The notes under the pieces are model-generated. The model was not told the DNA's origin. It made no database searches and saw only the letters and a program-made list of their open reading frames with translations. Positions 1-11,961 of a DNA stretch of 64,000 nucleotides are shown one piece after another. This stretch comes from Macrostomum hystrix. Taxonomy: Eukaryota > Platyhelminthes > Macrostomidae. The position numbers and the translations under genes were made by a program. The stretch is from positions 1,969,001 to 2,033,000 of the forward strand of contig CATNEN010000030.1 in NCBI GenBank assembly GCA_950097015.1, written 5' to 3'. Every line of letters starts with the position of its first letter. Positions within the stretch are counted from its first letter, which is position 1.

Positions 1-75
1 GCAGGACACTTAACTCTGCATTGCTTCAATTCACTTAGCTGTTTAATAAGTGGCAGCAAGGAAGCTTGAAAAAAT
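1..75 (+). mobile_element. 3' fragment of tRNA-derived SINE (family A)
   Basis: The segment starting GCAGGACACTTAACTCTGC and ending near AAGGAAGC is the body of the SINE seen complete with its tRNA-like head at 8083-8240. The head lies before base 1. Confidence 0.6.
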
Positions 76-324
76 CGGTAAGGTCTTCTCAACGTTAACT
101 ACAGATTGTTTTGTGACACGCTTTATTCCCTCCGTATAAAGATCTGCCCCAGGGTTGTCTTCGTCCCAAAAGCCGCTTAATGTGACTTGACTAATGCGAC
201 CCCTTTTCGGCCCATCAGCTTGTCTTCCTTTTGTGCTAAGCTTATGGTACGACCCATTCTCTAGTGGCTTAGAGATTGCGACCTCCATACCGCCCCGATC
301 AGCGAATTTCAGTTCCAGTCTTAA

Positions 325-692
325 CGCCCAACTGAAACTCCCCCTCACGGCTGCTTACCCCTATACCCCCTGCCTCAACACCCTGCTGAAACTCCCTCTC
401 ACGGCTGCTTACCCCTTTACCCCCTGCCTCAACACCCTGCTGAACCCCCCCATCACTGCTGCTAACCCCTCTACCCCCTGCCTCAACACCCTGCTGAAAC
501 TCCCTCTCACGGCTGCTTACCCCTTTACCCCCTGCCTCAACACCCTGCTGAAACTCCCTCTCACGGCTGCTAACCCCTCTACCCCCTGCCTCAACACCCT
601 GCTGAAACTCCCTCTCACGGCTGCTTACCCCTCTACCCCCTGCCTCAACACCCTGCTGAAACTCCCTCTCACGGCTGCTTACCCCTCTACCT
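325..692. repeat. 54-bp minisatellite in receptor intron 2 (left)
   Basis: About seven units of 54 bases, recognisable by CTGCTGAAACTCCCTCTCA and CACGGCTGCTTACCCC. On the gene strand the array begins within about ten bases of the exon 2 donor, and each unit carries GGTAAGC and GTGAGAG strings that look like 5' splice sites. Because 54 is divisible by three, open frames run through it on both strands; these are not genes. Confidence 0.9.
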
Positions 693-700
693 TGGCTCAC

Positions 701-2081
701 CTGGGGCAGGCTGTAGAACCTGCAGATCTGTGCGAGAGCCTCAGTCTCAGACGGATATGTGGAGCCAAACAGCAGCACGATGTTGTCGCTTTGAAAGAAC
801 CCGTCGATGAAATTTTTTATAGCCTGGCCTGAGTTCTCGCTCTGCGTTTGTTGTTTGATAATGTTTGCAATTTTGAAGATTGGGATTGGAAACTGTTGGG
901 GTTGGAAAAATGGGGATTGAAAAATATTTGGTGGGAGGAGGAAGGTGGGAGTGTGAAAGTTGGGAGTGTGAAGGTGGGAGTGTGAAGGTAGGAGTGTGAA
1001 GGTGGGAGTATGAAAGGTGGGAGTGTCAAGGTGGGAGTGTGAAGGTGGGAGTATGAAAGGTGGGAGTGTGAAGGTGGGAGTGTGAAGGTGGGAGTGCGAA
1101 GGTGGGAGTGTGAAGGTGGGAGTGTGAAAGGCGGGAGTGTGAAAGTTGCGAGTGTGAAGGTGGGATTGTGAAGGTGGGATTGTGAAGGTGGGGTGTGAAG
1201 GTGGGAGTATGAAAGGTGGGAGTGTGAAGGTGGGAGTGTGAAGGTGGGAGTGTGAAGGTCGGAGTGTGAAGGTGGGAGTGTGAAGGTGGGAGTGTGAAGG
1301 TGGGAGTGTGAAGGTGGGAGTGTGAAATGCGGGAGTGTGAAAGTTGGGAGTGTGAAGGTGGGAGTGTGAAGGTAGGAGTGTGAAGGTGGGAGTATGAAAG
1401 GTGGGAGTGTGAAGGTGGGAGTGTGAAGGTGGGAGTATGAAAGGTGGGAGTGTGAAGGTGGGAGTGTGAAGGTGGGAGTGTGAAGGTGGGGTGTGAAGGT
1501 GGGAGTATGAAAGGTGGGAGTGTGAAGGTGGGAGTGTGAAGGTGGGAGTGTGAAGGTCGGAGTGTGAAGGTGGGAGTGTGAAGGTAGGAGCGTGAAGGTG
1601 GGAGTGTGAAGGTGGGAGTGTGAAGGTGGGAGTGTGAAGGTGGGAGTGTGAAGGTGGGAGTGTGAAATGCGGGAGTGTGAAAGTTGGGAGTGTGAAGGTG
1701 GGAGTGTGAAGGTAGGAGTGTGAAGGTGGGAGTATGAAAGGTGGGAGTGTGAAGGTGGGAGTGTGAAGGTGGGAGTGTGAAGGTGGGAGTATGAAAGGTG
1801 GGAGTGTGAAGGCGTCACCTCACCCCGTTGGTTCCATGCCGGTGTAGCTGAATGCGGAAGCCGGGGAACAGATCGGTCCGGTTGTTGATGTAGTCGACAC
1901 TGAACTGAAGCATCTGCTCATTGGGCAGGAATAGGTGAGCAGAGCAGATGGCAAGGGTGTGAACCACTGTGCGGTTGTCGTCCAGTGGAGCCAAGTCAAA
2001 TTCCTCTGCTGCAGAAGCCACGTAGATGAAGTCAACCCCAAGACACAGGGACAATGCGACCAGAACAATCAGAGGCTGCAT
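701..2081 (-). CDS. GABA-B-like receptor, 5' exons (left copy, continues outside window)
   Basis: Two exons are visible. Exon 1 is 2081-1824: an ATG, a hydrophobic signal peptide (MQPLIVLVALSLCLGV...) and the start of an extracellular ligand-binding lobe, then donor GTGAGG. Exon 2 is 841-701, bounded by an AG before 841 and GTGAGC after 701; it reads SENSGQAIKNFIDGFF and ends at FYSLPQ. Both exons are phase 0. The pattern fits the ANF-receptor-type periplasmic-binding fold of class C GPCRs; comparing from memory, GABA-B receptors fit best, with receptor guanylate cyclases second. Membrane segments lie outside the window, so the class is inferred from the N-terminal lobe only. Intron 1 (842-1823) is almost entirely a 14-bp minisatellite. 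Later exons should lie before base 1. This is probably the functional copy if either is. Confidence 0.7.
935..1812. repeat. 14-bp minisatellite in receptor intron 1 (left)
   Basis: About 60 units of 14 bases (core GGTGGGAGTGTGAA) with 13- to 16-base variants such as GGTGGGAGTATGAAA. Seen from the gene strand it begins about a dozen bases after the exon 1 donor and fills the intron. Confidence 0.92.
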
Positions 2082-2244
2082 TATGTGCAAGCGAGTGTGA
2101 GCACATGTGAGCACAACGGAAAATTGAATTTTTGCATAGATTCGTTTTTAAAAGCACTGCTTAGATCTGATCAGAAACTGATTTGATTGGTTCTGAATTA
2201 TGATTGGAGAAAATACAAGTGCGTTGCTTGCATCATGTCGAAAT

Positions 2245-4400
2245 CAGTGTGACCAAATCTACCAGCTGCATTATGACCAAATCTACCAGCTGTTATTATG
2301 ACCAAATCTACCAGCTGTTATTATGAACAAATCTACCAGCTGTTATTATGACCAAATCTAGCAGCTGTTATTATGACCAAATCTACCAGCTGTTATTATG
2401 ACCAAATCTACCAGCTGTTATTATGATCAAATCTACCAGCTGTTATTGTGACAAAATCTACCAGCTGTTATTATGACCAAATCTACCAGCTGTTATTATG
2501 ATCAAATCTACCAGCTGTTATTATGAACAAATCTAGCAGCTGTTATTATGACCAAATCTAGCAGCTGTTATTATGACCAAATCTAGCAGCTGTTATTATG
2601 ATCAAATCTACCAGCTGTTATTATGATCAAATCTACCAGCTATTATTATGATAAAATCTACCAGTTGTTATTATGACCAAATCTACCAGCTGCATTATGA
2701 CCAAATCTACCAGCTGCATTATGACCATATCTACCTGCTGTTATTATGACCATATCTACCAGCTGCATTATGACCAAATCTACCAGCTGCATTATGACCA
2801 AATCTACCAGCTGTTATTATGACCAAATCTACCAGCTGCATTATGACCAAATCTACCAGCTGTTATTATGATCAAATCTACCAGCTGCATTATGACCATA
2901 TCTACCAGCTGCATTATGACCAAATCTACCAGCTGCATTATGACCAAATCTACCAGCTGTTATTATGACCAAATCTACCAGCTGCATTATGACCAAATCT
3001 ACCAGCTGCATTATGACCATATCTACCTGCTGTTATTATGACCATATCTACCAGCTGCATTATGACCAAATCTACCAGCTGCATTATGACCAAATCTACC
3101 AGCTGTTATTATGACCAAATCTACCAGCTGCATTATGACCAAATCTACCAGCTGTTATTATGATCAAATCTACCAGCTGCATTATGACCATATCTACCAG
3201 CTGCATTATGACCAAATCTACCAGCTGCATTATGACCAAATCTACCAGCTGTTATTATGACCAAATCTACCAGCTGCATTATGACCAAATCTACCAGCTG
3301 TTATTATGACCAAATCTACCAGCTGCATTATGACCAAATCTACCAGCTGTTATTATGATCAAATCTACCAGCTGTTATTATGACCAAATCTACCAGCTGT
3401 TATTATGACCAAATCTACCAGCTGTTATTATGATAAAATCTACCAGCTGTTATTATGACCAAATCTAGCAGCTGTTATTATGACCAAATCTACCAGCTGT
3501 TATTATGATAAAATCTACCAGCTGTTATTATGACCAAATCTACCAGCTGTTATTATGACCAAATCTACCAGCTGTTATTATGATAAAATCTACCAGCTGT
3601 TATTATGACCAAATCTACCAGCTGTTATTATGACCAAATCTACCAGCTGTTATTATGACCAAATCTACCAGCTGTTATTATGACCAAATCTACCAGCTGT
3701 TATTATGACCAAATCTACCAGCTGTTATTATGACCAAATCTACCAGCTGTTATTATGACCAAATCTACCAGCTGTTTTTATGATCAAATCTACCAGCTGT
3801 TGTTATGACCAAATCTACCAGCTGTTATTATGACCAAATCTACCAGCTGTTATTATGACCAAATCTACCAGCTGTTATTATGACCAAATCTACCAGCTGT
3901 TATTATGACCAAATCTACCAGCTGTTATTATGACCAAATCTACCAGCTGTTATTATGACCAAATCTAGCTGCTGTTATTATGACCAAATCTACCAGCTGT
4001 TATTATGACCAAATCTACCAGCTGTTATTATGACCAAATCTACCAGCTGTTATTATGACCAAATCTACCAGCTGTTATTATGACCAAATCTACCAGCTGT
4101 TATTATGACCGAATCTACCAGCTGTTATTATGACTAAATCTACCAGCTGTTATTATGACTAAATCTACCAGCTGTTATTATGACCAAATCTACCAGCTGT
4201 TATTATGACCAAATCTACCAGCGGTTATTATGACCAAATCTACCAGCTGTTATTATGACCGAATCTACCAGCTGTTATTATGACCAAATCTACCAGCTGT
4301 TATTATGACTAAATCTACCAGCTGTTATTATGACCAAATCTACCAGCTGTTATTATGACCAAATCTACCAGCTGTTATTATGATCAAATCTACCAGCTGT
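2245..4400. repeat. 25-bp minisatellite, left copy (about 86 units)
   Basis: Units of 25 bases (core AAATCTACCAGCTG followed by TTATTATGACC) mixed with 24-base units in which TTATTATG is replaced by CATTATG. A run of mixed units around 2725-3010 is repeated at about +292 bases, a higher-order duplication that the right copy lacks. Confidence 0.95.
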
Positions 4401-4919
4401 ACGAGTAATTATGACTATAGCTATTGAGTTTTATTTGTGTACAGGTGGATGAACACGCTCGCAACTATTTAAAACTAAATTTACCGATCGTGACTTTGAG
4501 GCGAGCATTTTTAGTTCTGCGAGGACGCCTAATGCCCCTCTTTTTAATTTTGTGTGAACTGAAACAAACGTTTGATCTTCCCGGCTATCACGCTTTCAGT
4601 CTTTGATCAATGCCGAAATCCACTCTGGTCATTGCCTAATTGCTTGTCGATGATAAAATTTGACTACTACAAATGAAAGACAACCTTTGATGAGTCCTCA
4701 GGTCGGTCTTGTCGAATGGTAAGTACATGTATTTACAGGGTTAATTAGCTATAAATTCACACTAATTATTATCATTAAATTGATAAGATCATCGATTTCT
4801 GACATCGATAACAACTTAATGTTTCAGATATCCATAACAAATCAGAAAATGTTTTTCTCGGAAGTTTTGCACTGAAAAAAACTTATTTTTCATGAGACCA
4901 AACTACTTTAGGTCCACTG
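4401..4919. other. Unique spacer upstream of receptor, no gene recognised
   Basis: Between two arrays. A 60-codon plus-strand frame (4424-4606) is present, and identical in the other copy at 11985-12167, but it has no recognisable domain. The sequence TTTGTGTACAG before GTGGATGAACAC looks like a splice acceptor. I see no further support for a gene. Confidence 0.4.
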
Positions 4920-5225
4920 ATTTAGATCTGTAAGGTCTTGTCAATCTAGATCTGTCACTCTAAGTCTTGTCAATCTAGATCTGTCACTCTAAGTCTTGTC
5001 AATCTAGATCTGTCACTCTTGGTCCTTTCACTCTAGATCTGTCACTCTAGATCGGTCACTCTAGATCCTGTCACTCTAGATCCTGTCACTCTAGATCTTG
5101 TAACTCTAGATCCTGTCACTCTAGATCCTGTCACTCTAGATCCTGTCACTCTAGATCCTGTCACTCTAGATCTGTCACTCTAGATCTGTCACTCTAGATC
5201 TGTCACTCTAGATCGTTCACTCGAG
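4920..5225. repeat. 15/16-bp CTAGATC minisatellite, left copy
   Basis: Units alternate between CTAGATCTGTCACT (15) and CTAGATCCTGTCACTC (16), about 20 in all. Each unit carries TCTAGA/GATC, so the array is rich in GATC sites. Confidence 0.9.
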
Positions 5226-6264
5226 ATTTGCCACTGGAGCTTGTAGATTACAAAATACTTGATTCGAATACAAAAAATAGATTAAAATGTTTATACGATT
5301 TTACATAAGCGTGCACGTGTAAATATTTTTATTTATTCTGCTCGCTAGCGCGAACTGAGTAGGTAACACTAAGAATTATTAATTTGTATTTGGAGCAGCA
5401 ATTTTCTACATGATTAAGAGCGGCCGAAATGAATGACTGATAAGCAAACTGGAGCATGAAAAACATGAATCTTGACATGACACATGAAACACGACAACTA
5501 CACGAAGTACTTCTATTGTTTTTAATTTAAAAAAACGAATAGCATGCAGTGAAACAAAGCAGGGCACAAATTATATGAACAGACAAAATAAAATTGTAAC
5601 AAGCTCAAATAGATATAATACCAAGCTGAAGCAGTCAAATTAAATATCAATGAGTGAAAAGTTACAGTAAGTTCTTGTCAGAACCGAGCAGTGTTGGGCA
5701 AACTGGTAGCATAATTTATTTAACGGATCCAATTTAAAACAAACCATTTTGCCCAACACTGCTGTTAAAAACTATATATTTGAAGCAATTCAAATTGAAT
5801 TATTGTTCAAATGTTTAAATAAGCAGACAAAACAGAGGATACAACACTGAAGCGCAACAGTGAACTTTTGTGAATAGAGTAAAACCAAACAAAAGGGATT
5901 AAAATCTACCGTTTACAAATGTTCTTAGTGGCAGTTAGTTTAACCATGCACGTAAAAAGTTTTAAGTTCGATATAACTTTTAGAATGCGAAAGAAAATTG
6001 ATTACTGGTAATCTATATTAATTTAAGTAGTTTAAGGGGCTATCTGTATTACTATACGTAGCCAAAAGACATTTGTGAAAAAAAATTAAGCTGAAAAAAA
6101 TCATTTTTTTGAAAGCTTGATTTTCAGTCTTGGTTAGTCGATTTTTTAGTCGAATCGCTGGAGGCAAAAGGGAAATATGATTTCTAAGAACCGCGCATTC
6201 TTTTATAGCGAGAGACAAGCAGGGGAGTTCGGCTGTTACTAAGGAACACTAGCGTTGCTAGGGG
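5226..6264. other. AT-rich spacer upstream of left receptor copy
   Basis: No coding exon recognised. A short inverted repeat, AGCAGTGTTGGGCAAA at 5688-5703 and TTTTGCCCAACACTGCT at 5746-5762, frames about 75 bases and could form a hairpin. On the minus strand CTATAAAAG near 6200-6209 resembles a TATA box about 4.1 kb before the receptor ATG. The same sequence recurs at 12907-13957. Confidence 0.35.
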
Positions 6265-6530
6265 AATCTACCTGCTGTTATTATGACCATATCTAACAGT
6301 TTGTCTTGTATGACCAAATCTACCAGCTATTATTTTGACCAAATCTACCTGCTGTTATTATGACCAAATCTACTGCTGTTATTATGACCAAATCTACCTG
6401 CTGTTATTATGATCAAATCTACCAGCTGTTATTATGATCAAATGTACCAGCTGTTATTATGACCAAATCTACCAGCTGTTATTATGACCAAATCTACCAG
6501 CTGTTATTATGACCAAATCTACCAGCAGTA
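6265..6530. repeat. 25-bp minisatellite at the duplication junction
   Basis: About ten units of the same 25-bp family begin exactly at the point where the left copy ends, and end about 55 bases from the receptor exon 4 donor. The same unit therefore occurs at both ends of the duplicated segment's inner region, making it the likely substrate of the rearrangement. Confidence 0.92.
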
Positions 6531-6811
6531 ATGAACTGTACAGTCACGTTACAATTTCTTGACTTTAATAGAGTGACGTCAGCTTACCAGTAGTGAAGTT
6601 AGGCTGTCGGTTGGGTCGTCGTGATAAATAGCTTTGCCAGCAATGCTGATGTTGTTAGCTTTAAGCTTCTGCTCCACTTCTAAGCAAAGCTGCGGATTCA
6701 GGAGTGAAGGCATTTTATCATATGTTTCCTATTTTTCCTGCTGCTTGTGGTCACAAAAATCGGGTTGCATTAGTTCACTCTAAGTGGTTCACTTTTTACA
6801 CTGTGAAACTA

Positions 6812-7232
6812 TCGGGTGTCATGACAGACAGTGGGGTGTCATGACATGCAGTGGGGTGTTATCACAGACAGTGGGGTGTCATGACAGGCAGTGGGGTGTC
6901 ATCACAGGCAGTGGGGTGTCATCACAGGCAGTGGGATGTCATCACAGGCAGTGGGGTGTCATCACAGGCAGTGGGGTGTCATCACAGGCAGTGGGGTGTC
7001 ATCACAGGCAGTGGGGTGTCATCACAGGCAGTGGGGTGTCATGACAGGCAGTGGGGTGTCATCACAGGCAGTGGGGTGTCATCACAGGCAGTGGGGTGTC
7101 ATCACAGGCAGTGGGGTGTCATGACAGACAGTGGGGTGTCATCACAGACAGTGGGGTGTCATCACAGGCAGTGGGGTGTCATCACAGGCAGTGGGGTGTC
7201 ATGACAGACAGTGGGGTGTCATCACAGACAGA
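6812..7232. repeat. 20-bp minisatellite in receptor intron 3
   Basis: About 20 units of 20 bases (GTGGGGTGTCATCACAGGCA), with a few TGACAGACA variants. On the gene strand it starts about ten bases after the exon 3 donor GTGAGT and occupies most of the 514-base intron. Confidence 0.93.
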
Positions 7233-8082
7233 GGTGACTCACGGCATAGATGGAGTTGTAGTCCACTGTTAAGATTCCAATCTTGTCCCACCGGAATCTC
7301 TTAAGAATGCCCATCACAGCAGTGACGTAAATCTCGTCAGTCACACTCATCCGAAAATAGTACGGATACAGCGCCTTGTTGCTGAGGGTCGGCGTGAAGT
7401 CCAGAAAGCCCATCTAGATTTTGAGAAGTTGTTTGTCACATTTTTAATTTATTAGTCTTGCATAGTAGAATCGATAACTAGATAGATTATTTTAGACATC
7501 TTTTTCTGTCTTGCTACTAATTAAAAGACACCCGGCAAAGGCAACACCTGGACGCGACAGCAAAGCTATATTGACAGAATTTGGTCATCAAAATAAAACA
7601 AAAGCAACAAGGAAGCAATCGATTCTACGATCTGACACCTGAGATTCTAGAATAGATTGACATGGGAAGGTGAAGTCGCAGGTGTCATAGGCTCAAGGGA
7701 GCTGTAGATTACTGCTAATCGCTTTGCATTCCATGTGGCTGTTGAATGCCGCAGTCACATCAGTATTGTTTCATCCCTTTCGGTATTCTATGTCATGAAT
7801 CAGGTGGCTTAATTAGTCTACAGGTAGCTTAAGTCACTTGATTTGTCTATGGTCCAACTCCATGATCGTCGTCCGGGCTAAAGAAAATATTTCAAGATTG
7901 ACGTCGATGAGACAGAAAATGTTCAGTTGCTTTATTTTATTATCGGCTATCTGCGAAAAAAAGTAGATCAATTTCTGTATTTTTTTAATTATTGCTGATT
8001 TTAAGATTCGATATTAATGACAATCGAAAAGTGATTTGTAACTTGTGCGCAAGAAATAGTTTTTTTCGGAACTTAAAAACTT

Positions 8083-8240
8083 GTTTTGTGGTAAGAGCAG
8101 CGAACTCACGACTTCAAGGTCGGGGGTTCGATTCCCGAATCCACTAGAGCAATTTGTGCCAATTAGCAGGACACTTAACTCTGCAATGCTTCAATTCACT
8201 CAGCTGTTTAATAAGTGGCAGCAAGGAAGCTTGAAAATAA
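8083..8240 (+). mobile_element. tRNA-derived SINE (family A)
   Basis: A tRNA-like head with a good B box (GGTTCGATTCC) at about 8126-8136 and a degenerate A box, followed by the family body (CAGGACACTTAACTCTGC, TTCAATTCACTCAGCTGTTT). No 3' extension to the palindromic part seen in other copies. It lies in the intron between receptor exons 2 and 3. It is not a functional tRNA gene, as the acceptor stem does not pair. Confidence 0.7.
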
Positions 8241-8490
8241 TCGGTAAGGTCTTCTCAACGTTAACTACAGATTGTTTTGTGAAGCGCTATATTCCCTCCG
8301 TATAAAGATCTGCCCCAGGGTTGTCTTCGTCCCAAAAACCGCTTAATGTGACTTGACTAATGCGACCCCTTTTCGGCCCATCAGCTTGTCTTCCTTTTGT
8401 GCTAAGCTTATGGTACGACCCATTCTCTAGTGGCTTAGAGATTGCGACCTCCATACCGCCCCGATCAGCGAATTTCAGTTCCAGTCTTAA

Positions 8491-8858
8491 CGCCCAACTG
8501 AAACTCCCCCTCACGGCTGCTTACCCCTATACCCCCTGCCTCAGCACCCTGCTGAAACTCCCTCTCACGGCTGCTTACCCCTTTACCCCCTGCCTCAACA
8601 CCCTGCTGAACCCCCCCATCACTGCTGCTAACCCCTCTACCCCCTGCCTCAACACCCTGCTGAAACTCCCTCTCACGGCTGCTTACCCCTTTACCCCCTG
8701 CCTCAACACCCTGCTGAAACTCCCTCTCACGGCTGCTAACCCCTCTACCCCCTGCCTCAACACCCTGCTGAAACTCCCTCTCACGGCTGCTTACCCCTCT
8801 ACCCCCTGCCTCAACACCCTGCTGAAACTCCCTCTCACGGCTGCTTACCCCTCTACCT
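8491..8858. repeat. 54-bp minisatellite in receptor intron 2 (right)
   Basis: Same array and same number of units (about seven) as at 325-692, with a single A to G change visible in the first unit. That the copy number is unchanged while other arrays differ between the copies suggests this longer unit is the more stable one. Confidence 0.9.
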
Positions 8859-9100
8859 TGGCTCACCTGGGGCAGGCTGTAGAACCTGCAGATCTGTGCG
8901 AGAGCCTCAGTCTCAGACGGATATGTGGAGCCAAACAGCAGCACGATGTTGTCGCTTTGAAAGAACCCGTCGATGAAATTTTTTATAGCCTGGCCTGAGT
9001 TCTCGCTCTGCGTTTGTTGTTTGATAATGTTTGCAATTTTGAAGATTGGGATTGGAAACTGTTGGGGTTGGAAAAATGGGGATTGAAAAATATTTGGTGG

Positions 9101-9890
9101 GAGGAGGAAGGTGGGAGTGTGAAAGTTGGGAGTGTGAAGGTGGGAGTGTGAAGGTAGGAGTGTGAAGGTGGGAGTATGAAAGGTGGGAGTGTCAAGGTGG
9201 GAGTGTGAAGGTGGGAGTATGAAAGGTGGGAGTGTGAAGGTGGGAGTGTGAAGGTGGGAGTGCGAAGGTGGGAGTGTGAAGGTGGGAGTGTGAAAGGCGG
9301 GAGTGTGAAAGTTGCGAGTGTGAAGGTGGGATTGTGAAGGTGGGGTGTGAAGGTGGGAGTATGAAAGGTGGGAGTGTGAAGGTGGGAGTGTGAAGGTGGG
9401 AGTGTGAAGGTCGGAGTGTGAAGGTGGGAGTGTGAAGGTGGGAGTGTGAAGGTGGGAGTGTGAAGGTGGGAGTGTGAAGGTGGGAGTGTGAAATGCGGGA
9501 GTGTGAAAGTTGGGAGTGTGAAGGTGGGAGTGTGAAGGTGGGAGTGTGAAGGTGGGAGTGTGAAGGTGGGGTGTGAAGGTGGGAGTATGAAAGGTGGGAG
9601 TGTGAAGGTGGGAGTGTGAAGGTGGGAGTGTGAAGGTCGGAGTGTGAAGGTGGGAGTGTGAAGGTAGGAGCGTGAAGGTGGGAGTGTGAAGGTGGGAGTG
9701 TGAAGGTGGGAGTGTGAAGGTCGGAGTGTGAAGGTGGGAGTGTGAAGGTAGGAGCGTGAAGGTGGGAGTGTGAAGGTGGGAGTGTGAAGGTAGGAGTGTG
9801 AAGGTGGGAGTATGAAAGGTGGGAGTGTGAAGGTGGGAGTGTGAAGGTGGGAGTGTGAAGGTGGGAGTATGAAAGGTGGGAGTGTGAAGG
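9101..9890. repeat. 14-bp minisatellite in receptor intron 1 (right)
   Basis: Same array as 935-1812 but about 90 bases shorter, with a partly different order of variant units, so the two copies have rearranged independently since the duplication. Confidence 0.92.
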
Positions 9891-10324
9891 CGTCACCTCA
9901 CCCCGTTGGTTCCATGCCGGTGTAGCTGAATGCGGAAGCCGGGGAACAGATCGGTCCGGTTGTTGATGTAGTCGACACTGAACTGAAGCATCTGCTCATT
10001 GGGCAGGAATAGGTGAGCAGAGCAGATGGCAAGGGTGTGAACCACTGTGCGGTTGTCGTCCAGTGGAGCCAAGTCAAATTCCTCTGCGGCAGAAGCCACG
10101 TAGATGAAGTCAACCCCAAGACACAGGGACAATGCGACCAGAACAATCAGAGGCTGCATTATGTGCAAGCGAGTGTGAGCACATGTGAGCACAACGGAAA
10201 ATTGAATTTTTGCATAGATTCGTTTTTAAAAGCACTGCTTAGATCTGATCAGAAACTGATTTGATTGGTTCTGAATTATGATTGGAGAAAATACAAGTGC
10301 GTTGCTTGCATCATGTCGAAATCA

Positions 10325-11961
10325 GTGTGACCAAATCTACCAGCTGCATTATGACCAAATCTACCAGCTGTATTATGACCAAATCTACCAGCTGTTATTA
10401 TGACCAAATCTACCAGCTGTTATTATGAACAAATCTACCAGCTGTTATTATGACCAAATCTAGCAGCTGTTATTATGACCAAATCTACCAGCTGTTATTA
10501 TGACCAAATCTACCAGCTGTTATTATGATCAAATCTACCAGCTGTTATTGTGACAAAATCTACCAGCTGTTATTATGACCAAATCTACCAGCTGTTATTA
10601 TGATCAAATCTACCAGCTGTTATTATGAACAAATCTAGCAGCTGTTATTATGACCAAATCTAGCAGCTGTTATTATGACCAAATCTAGCAGCTGTTATTA
10701 TGATCAAATCTACCAGCTGTTATTATGATCAAATCTACCAGCTATTATTATGATAAAATCTACCAGTTGTTATTATGACCAAATCTACCAGCTGCATTAT
10801 GACCAAATCTACCAGCTGCATTATGACCATATCTACCTGCTGTTATTATGACCATATCTACCAGCTGCATTATGACCAAATCTACCAGCTGCATTATGAC
10901 CAAATCTACCAGCTGTTATTATGACCAAATCTACCAGCTGCATTATGACCAAATCTACCAGCTGTTATTATGATCAAATCTACCAGCTGCATTATGACCA
11001 TATCTACCAGCTGCATTATGACCAAATCTACCAGCTGCATTATGACCAAATCTACCAGCTGTTATTATGACCAAATCTACCAGCTGCATTATGACCAAAT
11101 CTACCAGCTGTTATTATGATCAAATCTACCAGCTGTTATTATGACCAAATCTACCAGCTGTTATAATGACCAAATCTACCAGCTGTTATTATGATAAAAT
11201 CTACCAGCTGTTATTATGACCAAATCTAGCAGCTGTTATTATGACCAAATCTACCAGCTGTTATTATGATAAAATCTACCAGCTGTTATTATGACCAAAT
11301 CTACCAGCTGTTATTATGACCAAATCTACCAGCTGTTATTATGATAAAATCTACCAGCTGTTATTATGACCAAATCTACCAGCTGTTATTATGACCAAAT
11401 CTACCAGCTGTTATTATGACCAAATCTACCAGCTGTTATTATGACCAAATCTACCAGCTGTTATTATGACCAAATCTACCAGCTGTTATTATGACCAAAT
11501 CTGCCAGCTGTTATTATGACCAAATCTACCAGCTGTTATTATGACCAAATCTACCAGCTGTTATTATGACCAAATCTACCAGCTGTTATTATGACCAAAT
11601 CTACCAGCTGTTATTATGACCAAATCTACCAGCTGTTATTATGACCAAATCTACCAGCTGTTATTATGACCGAATCTACCAGCTGTTATTATGACTAAAT
11701 CTACCAGCTGTTATTATGACTAAATCTACCAGCTGTTATTATGACCAAATCTACCAGCTGTTATTATGACCAAATCTACCAGCTGTTATTATGACCAAAT
11801 CTACCAGCTGTTATTATGACCGAATCTACCAGCTGTTATTATGACCAAATCTACCAGCTGTTATTATGACTAAATCTACCAGCTGTTATTATGACCAAAT
11901 CTACCAGCTGTTATTATGACCAAATCTACCAGCTGTTATTATGATCAAATCTACCAGCTGT
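10325..11961. repeat. 25-bp minisatellite, right copy (about 65 units)
   Basis: Same family as 2245-4400, about 0.5 kb shorter, with the 292-base higher-order unit present once rather than twice. Confidence 0.95.

Larger units (their letters stand above)
1..6267. repeat. Left copy of a tandem segmental duplication
   Basis: From the first base to 6267 the sequence matches 8166-13957 almost base for base outside the tandem arrays. Only scattered substitutions are visible, for example in the first 130 bases and one synonymous change in receptor exon 1. The match stops abruptly after GGGGAAT: here the next sequence is a minisatellite, while in the other copy it is the 3' end of the MFS gene. The left end lies outside the window. 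The arrays inside differ in length between copies: the 25-bp array is about 0.5 kb longer here and the CTAGATC array about 0.1 kb shorter. Confidence 0.93.
6588..10159 (-). pseudogene. GABA-B-like receptor, truncated duplicate (exons 1-4 only)
   Basis: Four exons read in one frame: 10159-9902 (signal peptide and lobe start), 9007-8867, 7413-7243 (FTPTLSNKALYPYYFRMSVT, then FRWDKIGILTVDYNSIYA) and 6728-6588 (ETYDKMPSLLNPQLCLEVEQ to DSLTSLL). Lengths are 258, 141, 171 and 141 bases, every junction phase 0, 237 codons in total without a stop. The YPYYFR and WDKIGIL stretches resemble the GABA-B/ANF ligand-binding fold. After the exon 4 donor (GTAAGC at 6587) comes a 25-bp minisatellite and then the duplication junction at 6267/6268, followed by sequence that lies upstream of the receptor in the other copy. 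No exon for the rest of the lobe or for a seven-helix domain is present before the left copy begins. The reading frame is intact, so 'pseudogene' rests on truncation only. Splicing into exon 2 of the left copy would keep the frame. Confidence 0.65.

Noticed and set aside
817-1818. Long open frames through the 14-bp array (333 codons)
   Set aside because: The unit lacks stop codons in several frames; low complexity, flanked by real splice sites, identical problem in the other copy. An intronic array, not a gene.
2245-4400. CRISPR-like appearance of regular repeats
   Set aside because: Units are contiguous without unique spacers, and the genome is eukaryotic.
4424-4606. 60-codon frame present in both copies of the duplication
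   Set aside because: No domain, no paralogue seen, and being duplicated does not show coding function since the whole region is duplicated.
8087-8160. tRNA genes suggested by good A/B boxes here and at other SINE heads
   Set aside because: The heads do not fold into complete cloverleaves with paired acceptor stems and are followed by a shared SINE body.
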